The notes under the pieces are model-generated. The model saw nothing but the letters and a program-made list of their open reading frames with translations. It was not told where the DNA came from and ran no database searches. The position numbers and the translations under genes were made by a program. 64,000 bases of DNA from Cryptosporangium aurantiacum (GTDB lineage: Bacteria > Actinomycetota > Actinomycetes > Mycobacteriales > Cryptosporangiaceae), in assembly GCF_900143005.1 (NCBI RefSeq), contig NZ_FRCS01000016.1, positions 1 to 64,000 of the forward strand, in the 5' to 3' direction. Position 1 is the first letter of the stretch. The number at the start of each line of letters is the position of its first letter. Shown here in pieces: positions 57,408-64,000 of this stretch.

Positions 57408-58256
57408 ATGCGATACGGCGTCTGCTTACCGAACCTCGGCGAGTTCGCGGAACCGGACCGGGTCGGGGAACTGGCTCAACGCGCGGAAGCGGCCGGATGG
57501 GACGGCTTTTTCGTCTGGGACCACGTCGTGTTCGCGTTCGGACCGGCGGACGTGGCCGATCCGTGGGTGCTGCTGACGGTCGCGGCCACCCGCACGTCGC
57601 GGATCGCGCTGGGGCCACTGGTCACCGCGGTCGCACGGCGCCGCCCCGGCACGCTGGCGCGGCAGACCACGTCGCTCGACCGGCTCTCCGGCGGACGGCT
57701 GGTGTTCGGCGCCGGACTGGGGTTCACGCTGGAGGCCGAGTTCGGCACCTGGGGCGAGCCCGTGGAGCCGCGGATCGTCGCCGAGCGGCTGGACGAGGGC
57801 CTGGAGGTGCTGACCGGCCTGTGGTCGGGTGAGCCGGTCACCTTCCGGGGCACCCACCTGACCGCGACCGACGTCACGTTCCGGCCGACGCCGGTGCAGC
57901 GGCCGCGTCCGCCGGTCTGGATCGGCTGCAACTGGCCGGCCCGTCGTCCGCTGCGGCGGGCCGCACGGTGGGACGGCGTGGCGCCGATGATCGTCGACAT
58001 GACCGACGGGTCGTGGGGAGCGACGCCTGCGGTGGTGAACGAGATCGTGGCCGGTATCGCCGAACACCGGGGGAACCTCGACGGGTTCGACGTCGTGATC
58101 ACCGGCCGGACGCCGGAGGGCGGAGAGGCGGCCCGGGAGGTCGTGGAGCCGATCGCGGCCGCGGGCGCGACCTGGTGGCTGGAGGGCTTCCGCCCCGCGC
58201 CCGGAGAGTGGGACGCCGCCGCCAAACGCATCGACGCCGGCCCCCCGCGCGCCTAG
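57408..58256 (+). CDS. LLM-class F420-dependent oxidoreductase
   Basis: A 282-residue member: MRYGVCLPNLGEFAEPDRVGELAQRAEAAGWDGFFVWDH, SGGRLVFGAGLGFTLEAEF, and PPVWIGCNWPARRPLRRAARWDGVAPM (in segments). It is shorter at the end than most. It follows the SnoaL-like gene by 21 nt but has its own -10-like hexamer. Its stop codon shares the bases CTAG (58253-58256) with the stop of the convergent small gene, TAG on each strand. Confidence 0.87.
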   Translation: MRYGVCLPNLGEFAEPDRVGELAQRAEAAGWDGFFVWDHVVFAFGPADVADPWVLLTVAATRTSRIALGPLVTAVARRRPGTLARQTTSLDRLSGGRLVFGAGLGFTLEAEFGTWGEPVEPRIVAERLDEGLEVLTGLWSGEPVTFRGTHLTATDVTFRPTPVQRPRPPVWIGCNWPARRPLRRAARWDGVAPMIVDMTDGSWGATPAVVNEIVAGIAEHRGNLDGFDVVITGRTPEGGEAAREVVEPIAAAGATWWLEGFRPAPGEWDAAAKRIDAGPPRA

Positions 58257-58546
58257 CGGGACGAGCCCGTCCAGTCGGAGACGAGGTGCGCCCAGCGGTC
58301 GGAGATCGTCTGCTCCAGCTGCGCCATCTCGTCAGCGGCGATGCCCGGGTCGGCGTCCCCCCGCGCTTCGATCGTCGGGAGGAGCGCGTGCAGTTCGTCG
58401 CCGGACAGGCCGATCGCGGCAAGCGCGTCCGCGTCCCGTTCGACGACGATCTCCTCCGGGAGGTCGGACCGGACGATCAGGACCGCGAGGTCCTCCTCGC
58501 CCTCCTCCAGCAGCAGGCTGGCCAGGCTCGCTTTGGCGACGCGCAC
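58253..58546 (-). CDS. Hypothetical protein, 97 aa
   Basis: A small acidic protein: MRVAKASLASLLLEEGEEDLAVLIVRSDLPEEIVV at the start and MAQLEQTISDRWAHLVSDW at the end. I do not recognise the family; alpha-helical, no membrane segment. GTG 58546 has a strong GGAGGAG site, which argues that it is expressed. It lies 58 nt after the amidohydrolase on the same strand, so it could be the last gene of that operon. Confidence 0.65.
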   Translation of the reverse strand: MRVAKASLASLLLEEGEEDLAVLIVRSDLPEEIVVERDADALAAIGLSGDELHALLPTIEARGDADPGIAADEMAQLEQTISDRWAHLVSDWTGSSR

Positions 58547-58604
58547 GGCGCGCTCCTCCCCGGAAGAGTCCGGCGCGAGGTCACCCCCGCGCCGGACCAG
58601 TGGA

Positions 58605-59792
58605 TCAAACCGGACGACGCACCGACAGGAACAGGCCGTTGTCCCGCATGACCTTGCGGCACTGCTCGTCGTCGTAGTCGTAGTTCTTCAGGTCCTTGAT
58701 GTAGGACGCCGGCTCGGCGAGCCCCTCGACGTGCGGGTAGTCCGAGCCCATCAGGATGTGGTCGGGGCCCATCAGCCGCAGCAGGCTGGCCAGCTCGTCC
58801 TCATAGAACGGCGAGACCCAGATGTGGCGCTTGAACGTCTCGCGGGGGTCTTCCGGGTAGAGGTGCGGCACCTGGCCGTAGGACTTCGTCAGCTTCTCGA
58901 ACAGGTGGAACACCCAGTCCGACCCGACCTCGATCGACGCGATCCGCAGGTTCGGGAAGCGGGCGAACAGCCCGTGCGCGAGGTGCGACGCGATCGTGTC
59001 CTGCAGCGGGTTCGGCGAGAACAACCCGCGGAACGCGTTCGCGCGGAACGCCTCGGTGAAGTCGTTCTCCCCCCAGTCCTTCAGGTACTTCGTGTAGGGC
59101 GACTCGCCGCCGTGGTAGAGCACCGTGATGCCGGAATCGTTCGCCAGCTGCCAGAACGGGTCGAACATCCGGTCGGCCGGAGCGCGCGAGCCGAACACGG
59201 TCATCACCGGGCCGCCGACCATGACGACGAACCGGGCGTCCCGCTCCAGCGCCCACTCCAGCTCGCGCACCGCGTTGTCCGGGTCGGACAGCGTGATGTA
59301 CGGCGCGGCGAAGATCCGCTCCTGGTAGGCGAAGCCCCAGTCGTCGTCCAGCCAGCGGTTGAACGCCCGGAACGCCGCGGTCATCGCCGGCAGGTCGTCG
59401 ATCAGCGCCTGCTCCATCCCGACCCCGAGCGTGGGCAGCATGATGCAGCCCTGCATGCCCTGGGCGTCCATGCAGGCGATCCGGGCGTCGCGGTCCCGGT
59501 ACTCCGGGCGGATCGGCTCCAGCTCCCCGAACAGCTGTTTCACGTCGGCGCTCTTCGGGTTGCGGCCGCGGAAGTACTCGTCCATCACGCCGGGTGCGGC
59601 GACCGGGTCGAACGTCGGGTTCGGGATGAACTTGTTCACCTTGCCCGCGACCAGCAGCCGCTGCCTGCCGTTGATCGTCGCCCACTGCATGGCGCGCTTG
59701 CGATACTCCGGCTCCAGGTGCCGGGTGAACGCGTCCAACGCCTCGTAGTAGTGGTTGTCGCAGTCGAAGAACTTGAACGGGAGCTCAGTCAT
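58605..59792 (-). CDS. Amidohydrolase_2 (ACMSD-like) family protein
   Basis: A 395-residue TIM-barrel metal-dependent protein: KFFDCDNHYYEALDAF at the start (D-x-D/H ligands), VLYHGGESPY in the middle (His ligand), and ILMGSDYPHVEG at the end (Asp ligand and PH). This is the amidohydrolase_2 group that includes gamma-resorcylate and ACMS decarboxylases, common in aromatic and steroid breakdown. ATG 59792 has a GAGAGG site. It is 12 nt downstream of the other amidohydrolase, in one operon. Confidence 0.88.
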   Translation of the reverse strand: MTELPFKFFDCDNHYYEALDAFTRHLEPEYRKRAMQWATINGRQRLLVAGKVNKFIPNPTFDPVAAPGVMDEYFRGRNPKSADVKQLFGELEPIRPEYRDRDARIACMDAQGMQGCIMLPTLGVGMEQALIDDLPAMTAAFRAFNRWLDDDWGFAYQERIFAAPYITLSDPDNAVRELEWALERDARFVVMVGGPVMTVFGSRAPADRMFDPFWQLANDSGITVLYHGGESPYTKYLKDWGENDFTEAFRANAFRGLFSPNPLQDTIASHLAHGLFARFPNLRIASIEVGSDWVFHLFEKLTKSYGQVPHLYPEDPRETFKRHIWVSPFYEDELASLLRLMGPDHILMGSDYPHVEGLAEPASYIKDLKNYDYDDEQCRKVMRDNGLFLSVRRPV

Positions 59793-59804
59793 TCCGATCG
59801 CCTC

Positions 59805-60662
59805 TCAGAGGCCCAGCAGGCGGGCCGCGTTGCCGTACAGGAACTTGGGCCAGACCTCGTCCTTGAACGGGACGCTCGGCATGTCCCGGAAGATGCGCTC
59901 CAGCGACAGGCCCATCGGGAAGTAGCCGGCGTAGAGCACCTTGTCCGCACCGCGGGTGTTGGCGAAGTCGACGACGGCCTTCGGGTAGTACTTCGGCGCG
60001 AACGCCGACGTGGAGTAGTACAGGTTCGGCCACTTGAGCATCAGCTTCACGGCCAGCTGCTCCCACGGCTCGCAGCCGTGCCGGGTGACGAACACCAGCT
60101 CCGGGAAGTCGAACATCACGGTGTCGATCCGGGAGACCTCCTGCGGCGCGAACTTCAGCCGCGGCCCGGGAACACCCGCGCACACGAAGATCGGGATACC
60201 CAGCTCCACGCACGTCGCGTAGATCGGGTACATCTTCGGGTCGTCGATCGCCACCTGCGGAAACGTCCCGGACGGGAACACCGACGTCGCCCGGATCCCG
60301 AACTCCTCGTACTCCCGCTTGATCGCCCGCACGCTGCCGACGACGTCGTTCGGGTCGTCGATCGAACCGGATGCGACGAACCGGTCGGGGTGCTGCTTCA
60401 GCGCGAGCCGCGACGTCTCGTCGGAGACGCCGATCAGCCCTCTCTCGATGCTGAACCGGTCCATCTCGTGCAGCGTCACGCCCACCGGATCCGACGTCGG
60501 CAGATCCTTCGGGACGTTCTTGAACATGTACTCCGCCGGGAACTCGGAAGCCTTCGACGACGCGTCCTTCGTCTGCTTCCGGATGAAGTCGTACTGGGCG
60601 AAGCCCTCGTGGACGAACCCGATCATCGTGTCGATGACCGGAGCGCCGGCCGGGAACGTCAT
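59805..60662 (-). CDS. Amidohydrolase_2 family protein, shorter
   Basis: A 285-residue paralogue-type amidohydrolase: MTFPAGAPVIDTMIGFVHEGF at the start, GIPIFVCAGVPGPRLKFAPQEVSRIDTVMFDFPELVFVTRHG in the middle, and KVLYAGYFPMGLSLERIF at the end. The usual HxH at the N-terminus and SDYPH at the C-terminus are altered (DTMIG and AGYFP), so metal binding may be lost; it could be a partner subunit of the protein at 58605. ATG 60662 has an AGAGGGG site. Confidence 0.8.
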   Translation of the reverse strand: MTFPAGAPVIDTMIGFVHEGFAQYDFIRKQTKDASSKASEFPAEYMFKNVPKDLPTSDPVGVTLHEMDRFSIERGLIGVSDETSRLALKQHPDRFVASGSIDDPNDVVGSVRAIKREYEEFGIRATSVFPSGTFPQVAIDDPKMYPIYATCVELGIPIFVCAGVPGPRLKFAPQEVSRIDTVMFDFPELVFVTRHGCEPWEQLAVKLMLKWPNLYYSTSAFAPKYYPKAVVDFANTRGADKVLYAGYFPMGLSLERIFRDMPSVPFKDEVWPKFLYGNAARLLGL

Positions 60663-60701
60663 GCGCTGGCCCCTCTTGTGGGTGCGGTACCAACCATCCG
60701 C

Positions 60702-60744
60702 ATTCTGAAACAGAATTCTAGTTCCGTCAAGCGAGCTGTTGACC
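60702..60744. promoter_or_regulatory. Divergent promoter/operator, amidohydrolases vs F420-type enzyme
   Basis: ATTCTGAAACAGAAT (60702-60716) is a perfect 15-bp palindrome. On the minus strand it overlaps the -10 (CAGAAT, 60707-60702) of a promoter whose -35 is TTGACG (60730-60725), spacer 17. On the plus strand TTGACC (60739-60744) and TAGCGT (60763-60768), spacer 18, drive the gene at 60807. Confidence 0.6.
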
Positions 60745-60806
60745 GGCGCGCGCGGGCGTTGGTAGCGTCCCGTTGTATATTTCATATTGTCTGGAGGGGC
60801 TCGACG

Positions 60807-61895
60807 GTGAGTACCGACCGGCAGCTGAACGAGCTGGGTTTCTACGCGCTGGCCGGGCACACCCGCAGCCCGCGAGACGTGGTGCAGGAGATACCCGCCG
60901 CGGAGGCCCTGGGCCTCGGCGTCGGTTTCCTGTCCGAGCGCTACAACTACAAGGAAGCCGGCGCGATCGTCGGCGCGATGGGCGCGGTATCCGAGACGCT
61001 CGGCCTCGCCACCGCCGCGACCAACCACAACACGCGGCATCCGCTGCTCACCGCGTCGCTGGCGACCACGCTGCACACGATGACCGGCGGCCGGTTCGCG
61101 CTGGGGCTCGGCCGCGGCGTCGACCTGCGGTTCCAGGCCATCGGGCTGAAGAAGGTGACGTCCGCGCAGATCGAGGACTTCGCCGGGCTGATGCGCCGGC
61201 TGTGGAAGGGCGAAGCGATCCTCGGCCACGACGGCCCCGCCGGGTCGTACCCCTACCTGCACCAGGAGTCGTACTTCGACTTCGACATCCCGATCATCCT
61301 GGTCGCGATCGGCCCGAAGACCCTCGAGCTGGCCGGACGGGTCGCCGACGGCGTCGTCCTGCACACGTACTTCTCCGACCGGGCGCTGGAGACCGCGCTG
61401 GACGCGATCGCCCGCGGCGCCAAGTCCGCCGGCCGCGACCCGGCGTCGATCCGGGTCTGGTCCGTGCTGGGCACGATCGGCGATCACCTCCCGGCCGACG
61501 TCCGGCTGAAGAAGACCGTCGGCCGCCTCGCGACCTACCTGCAGGGCTACGGCGACGCGCTGATCACGATCAACGACTGGGACCCGGGCGTCCTGGCCCG
61601 CTTCCGCGCCGACGAGATGGTGCGGAGTTTCCTCGGCGCGATCGACGACCGGGCGAGCACCGAGCAGCTCGAACACCTCGCGACGCTGATCCCCGACGAG
61701 TGGCTGGCCGCGGCCGCCACCGGCACGCCCGAGCAGTGCGCGGCCGAGGTCGCCCGCCAGTTTTCGCTCGGCGTCTCGGGCGTGATCCTGCACGGCGCCA
61801 GCCCCGACGAGCTGGCGCCGATCGTCGACGCCTACCGGGACGTCCGGCCCGCCGGTGTCCGGAACTACCCCGCCAACCCCGGGTGGGTCGCGTGA
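60807..61895 (+). CDS. LLM-class F420-dependent oxidoreductase
   Basis: A 362-residue member: VQEIPAAEALGLGVGFLSERYNYKEAGAIVGAMGA, NHNTRHPLLTASLATTLHTMTGGRFALGLGRGVD, and IPIILVAIGPKTLELAGRVADGVVLHTYFSD (in segments). Such longer forms occur in steroid and cholesterol clusters of mycobacteria. GTG 60807 has a GGAGGGG site. The frame is open back to 58341 but only the part from 60807 is coding. It is coupled (GTGA) to the phosphotransferase gene. Confidence 0.88.
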   Translation: MSTDRQLNELGFYALAGHTRSPRDVVQEIPAAEALGLGVGFLSERYNYKEAGAIVGAMGAVSETLGLATAATNHNTRHPLLTASLATTLHTMTGGRFALGLGRGVDLRFQAIGLKKVTSAQIEDFAGLMRRLWKGEAILGHDGPAGSYPYLHQESYFDFDIPIILVAIGPKTLELAGRVADGVVLHTYFSDRALETALDAIARGAKSAGRDPASIRVWSVLGTIGDHLPADVRLKKTVGRLATYLQGYGDALITINDWDPGVLARFRADEMVRSFLGAIDDRASTEQLEHLATLIPDEWLAAAATGTPEQCAAEVARQFSLGVSGVILHGASPDELAPIVDAYRDVRPAGVRNYPANPGWVA

Positions 61896-62983
61896 CCGCT
61901 CCCCTGCCGCTGCCGACCGAAGACGACCCGACCCTGGTCATCGACGATCCTGCGGATCTGACCCCGGCCTGGCTGAGCCGCGTGCTCCGGCTCGGCAGTG
62001 ATATCGACGCTGATCTGCGCGCCGTCCGCGCGCAGCGAATAGGCACGGGCCAGATCGGCGCTAGTTACCGCGTAGAGCTGGACGGCGCCCCCGGTGCGCC
62101 ACCGAGCGTCGTCGTGAAGATCGCCAGCGGAAGCGATCGCAGCATGGTCAGCCAGGGGTTCGCCTGGGAGGTCGGCTTCTACCGGCAGCTGGCCGACCGG
62201 GTCCGGGCCCGGATCCCGCGCTGCTGGTACGGCGCGATCAGCCCGGACCACACCCGCTTCACGCTGGTGCTGGAGGACCTCTCCCCGGCCGAGCCCGGCA
62301 GCCAGGCCGTCGGCTGCGCGCCGGACCGGGCGCGGGACGCGGTCGTCAACCTCGCCGGCCTGCACGCGCCGTTCTGGAACAGCACGTTCCTGGCCGGTGG
62401 GCTGGAATGGCTGTCACCGCCGGACGCCGAGGGCTGCGCGTTCCTCGGCGCGCTGCACCGGGACGCGACCGACGCGTTCGTCAAGCGGTTCGGCACCGAC
62501 TTACCCGCGGCCGACGCCGAGACGCTGCGGGCCGCCGCCGACCGCACCGAACGCTGGCTGGCCGGCCACCGGGCGCCGTTCTCGCTCGTCCACGGCGACT
62601 ACCGGCTGGACAACCTGATGTTCCACCCGGACCGGCCGGAGGTGGCCGCGCTCGACTGGCAGACGATCTCGGTCGGCCACCCCGGGCGCGACCTCGCGTA
62701 CTTCCTCGCGAACTCGCTGTCGATCGACGACCGGCGGGCCCACGAGGACGACCTCGTCGCCGGGTACCACGCGGAGCTGGTGCGACAAGGCGTCAGCGGG
62801 TACTCGCTCGAGGACTGCCGCGCCGGGTACCGGGCGGGGATGCTCCACGGGCCGCTGATCACCGTGCTCGGCTGCGTCTACGCGACCGCGCAGCGGAGCG
62901 CCACCGCGGACGCGATGTTCCTGTCGATGACCGCGAAGACGTGCCAGGCCATCCGCGACCTCGGAACCCTGGATTCGGTTTGA
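61892..62983 (+). CDS. APH-family phosphotransferase, coupled to F420-type enzyme
   Basis: A 363-residue kinase-like protein: SVVVKIASGSD (nucleotide Lys), FTLVLEDLSPAEPG (hinge), SLVHGDYRLDN with Asp236 and Asn241, and AALDWQ with Asp255. Length and motif order match the phosphotransferase at 22817, also sitting behind an oxidoreductase. It is probably a small-molecule kinase or a CoA-ligation helper. GTG 61892 overlaps the oxidoreductase stop. Confidence 0.8.
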   Translation: MTAPLPLPTEDDPTLVIDDPADLTPAWLSRVLRLGSDIDADLRAVRAQRIGTGQIGASYRVELDGAPGAPPSVVVKIASGSDRSMVSQGFAWEVGFYRQLADRVRARIPRCWYGAISPDHTRFTLVLEDLSPAEPGSQAVGCAPDRARDAVVNLAGLHAPFWNSTFLAGGLEWLSPPDAEGCAFLGALHRDATDAFVKRFGTDLPAADAETLRAAADRTERWLAGHRAPFSLVHGDYRLDNLMFHPDRPEVAALDWQTISVGHPGRDLAYFLANSLSIDDRRAHEDDLVAGYHAELVRQGVSGYSLEDCRAGYRAGMLHGPLITVLGCVYATAQRSATADAMFLSMTAKTCQAIRDLGTLDSV

Positions 62984-63009
62984 TGTCGCCGGTTTCGAAG
63001 GAGCACCCG

Positions 63010-64000
63010 ATGACGCTGTCCCGCACGATCGCCGATGAGGTCGCGAGTGGACAGCGCTCGCCGCTGCGGTTCGGCATCTTCCTGGCACCGTTCCACCGCG
63101 CCGGGCGCAACCCCACGCTCTTGCTGGAGCAGGACCTCGAGCTCCTGGAGCACCTGGACCGGCTCGGTTTCGACGAGGCGTGGATCGGCGAGCACCACTC
63201 CGGCGGGTGGGAGATCATCGGCTCCCCCGAGGTGTTCCTCGCCGCGGCGGCGGCACGCACCCGCCAGCTCCGGCTCGGCACCGGCGTCGTCTCGCTGCCG
63301 TACCACCACCCGCTGAACGTCGCCGACCGGATGGTGCTGCTCGACCACCTGACCCGCGGGCGGGTCATGCTCGGCGTCGGCCCCGGGCAGCTGGCGTCCG
63401 ACGCGCACATGCTCGGCATCGACACGAACCGGCAGCGGGCGATGATGGAGGAGGCGCTGGAGGCGATCGTCGCGCTGCTCGACGGCCGCGAGCCGGTGAC
63501 CAGGAAGACCGACTGGTTCACGCTCCAGGACGCGGTGCTCCAGCTCCGCCCGTACCGGCGCACCGGTCTCCCGCTGGCCGTGGCCGCCACGTTCTCGCCG
63601 GCCGGTCCGCGGACCGCGGGGCGGTTCGGCGCCGGGCTGCTGTCGATCGCGGCCAGCCAGCCCGGCGGCACCGATCTGCTCGACACGCACTGGCGGACCG
63701 CCAATGAGGTCGCCGCCGAACACGGCCAGGTGATGCGCCGGGACGAGTGGCGGCTGATGGGCATGATGCACCTCGCCGACACCGAGGCCCAGGCTCGGGA
63801 GGACGTCCGGTACGGGCTGGTGGACGTCCAGAACTACCAGGGCAAGGTGCTGCCGATCCCGCTCGATCCGGAGACACCGCTGGAGGCCCGGATCGAGCAG
63901 GGCAACGCGACCGGCTCGTTCATCTGCGGGACGCCGGAGATGGCGATCGCGCAGATCGAACGGCTCTGGGAGCGGTCCGGCGGTTTCGGCGCCTACCTGC
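63010..64000 (+). CDS. LLM-class oxidoreductase, limonene monooxygenase-like, 3' partial
   Basis: At least 330 residues, open to the window end. The start LRFGIFLAPFHRAGRNPTLLLEQDLELLEHLDRLGFDEAWIGEHHSGGWEIIGSPEVFLAAAA (in segments), LRLGTGVVSLPYHHPLNVADRMVLLDHLTRGRVMLGVGPG and LPLAVAATFSPAGP are close to limonene 1,2-monooxygenase and related flavin-dependent enzymes. ATG 63010 has an AGGAG site 7 nt away; ATG 62983, in frame, overlaps the phosphotransferase stop and would add nine residues. It is in one operon with the two genes before it. Confidence 0.88.
   Translation, partial: MTLSRTIADEVASGQRSPLRFGIFLAPFHRAGRNPTLLLEQDLELLEHLDRLGFDEAWIGEHHSGGWEIIGSPEVFLAAAAARTRQLRLGTGVVSLPYHHPLNVADRMVLLDHLTRGRVMLGVGPGQLASDAHMLGIDTNRQRAMMEEALEAIVALLDGREPVTRKTDWFTLQDAVLQLRPYRRTGLPLAVAATFSPAGPRTAGRFGAGLLSIAASQPGGTDLLDTHWRTANEVAAEHGQVMRRDEWRLMGMMHLADTEAQAREDVRYGLVDVQNYQGKVLPIPLDPETPLEARIEQGNATGSFICGTPEMAIAQIERLWERSGGFGAYL

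Noticed and set aside
58341-60806. Long N-terminal extension of the oxidoreductase at 60807
   Set aside because: The extension is antisense to the two amidohydrolases, whereas GTG 60807 has a good ribosome binding site and promoter.
1-64000. tRNA, rRNA, insertion sequences, prophage or attachment sites
   Set aside because: No such structure, transposase or integrase motif was recognised on either strand.

Overview
The window is about 64 kb of very high G+C DNA (A and T together look well under a third of bases, and third codon positions are almost all G or C). Gene content points to a soil-type actinobacterium: a DUF222/HNH protein, five luciferase-like F420-type oxidoreductases, a wax-ester synthase/DGAT, DUF574-type methyltransferase, WhiB-free NarL/DesK two-component systems, MpaB-like DUF2236 oxygenase and many TetR regulators. 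I cannot name the genus from the sequence; no rRNA, tRNA, CRISPR array, transposase, integrase or phage gene was seen. It reads as ordinary chromosome, rich in regulators and catabolic enzymes.

Layout. 0-5.4 kb: HNH nuclease end, a small three-gene DUF2975/HTH membrane operon, an F420-type oxidoreductase behind a KstR-like box, and a divergent DUF2236 oxygenase/TetR pair with two copies of one operator. 5.4-12.2 kb: a tandem-repeat spacer followed by mostly minus-strand envelope and secreted genes (DUF4184, PGRP-type amidase, LURP-one-like, HAF-repeat protein, lipoprotein). 12.3-21.5 kb: two NarL/DesK-type two-component systems flanking a Ser/Thr kinase, plus a lipoprotein-ABC ATPase-permease operon. 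21.6-25.2 kb: a tightly overlapping P450, phosphotransferase and FAD monooxygenase operon. 25.2-28.2 kb: quinone oxidoreductase divergent from a MarR-MFS pair. 28.2-30 kb: two Lys-rich secreted proteins, one an L,D-transpeptidase-like protein, separated by perfect hairpins. 29.9-35 kb: a minus-strand operon (acyltransferase, TetR, DUF4334, zinc alcohol dehydrogenase, VOC) and two more VOC proteins. 35.2-44.9 kb: a binding-protein-like gene, an MMPL transporter, a third two-component system, DUF308, methyltransferase, TetR, a Rieske oxygenase and an amino-acid permease. 45.1-54.3 kb: RibD-like reductase, AraC, NmrA-like gene, a cluster of four hairpins, a stand-alone receiver, and a fourth two-component system built into an ABC ATPase/FtsX operon. 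54.4-64 kb: a catabolic region with GMC oxidoreductase, four F420-type oxidoreductases, two amidohydrolases, a SnoaL-like protein and a phosphotransferase; the last gene runs off the window.

How it works together. The chemistry repeats: oxygenase or F420-type oxidoreductase plus a kinase-like phosphotransferase, plus hydrolases and dehydrogenases, each block led by its own TetR/MarR/AraC regulator. This suggests uptake and stepwise oxidation of hydrophobic compounds such as steroids, terpenoids or aromatics, but no substrate can be fixed from sequence alone.

A second strong theme is expression style. At about fifteen genes that are not translationally coupled, a -10-like hexamer (mostly TAnnnT) ends 6-7 nt before the start codon with no ribosome binding site, the arrangement expected of leaderless mRNAs; genes inside operons mostly start in ATGA/GTGA overlaps. 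I found no clear-cut novel defence or mobile system. The best candidates for something undescribed are the DUF2975/HTH/small-membrane-protein operon, the oxygenase plus phosphotransferase pairs, the four-hairpin cluster at 47.7-47.84 kb, and the 54-64 kb catabolic region.
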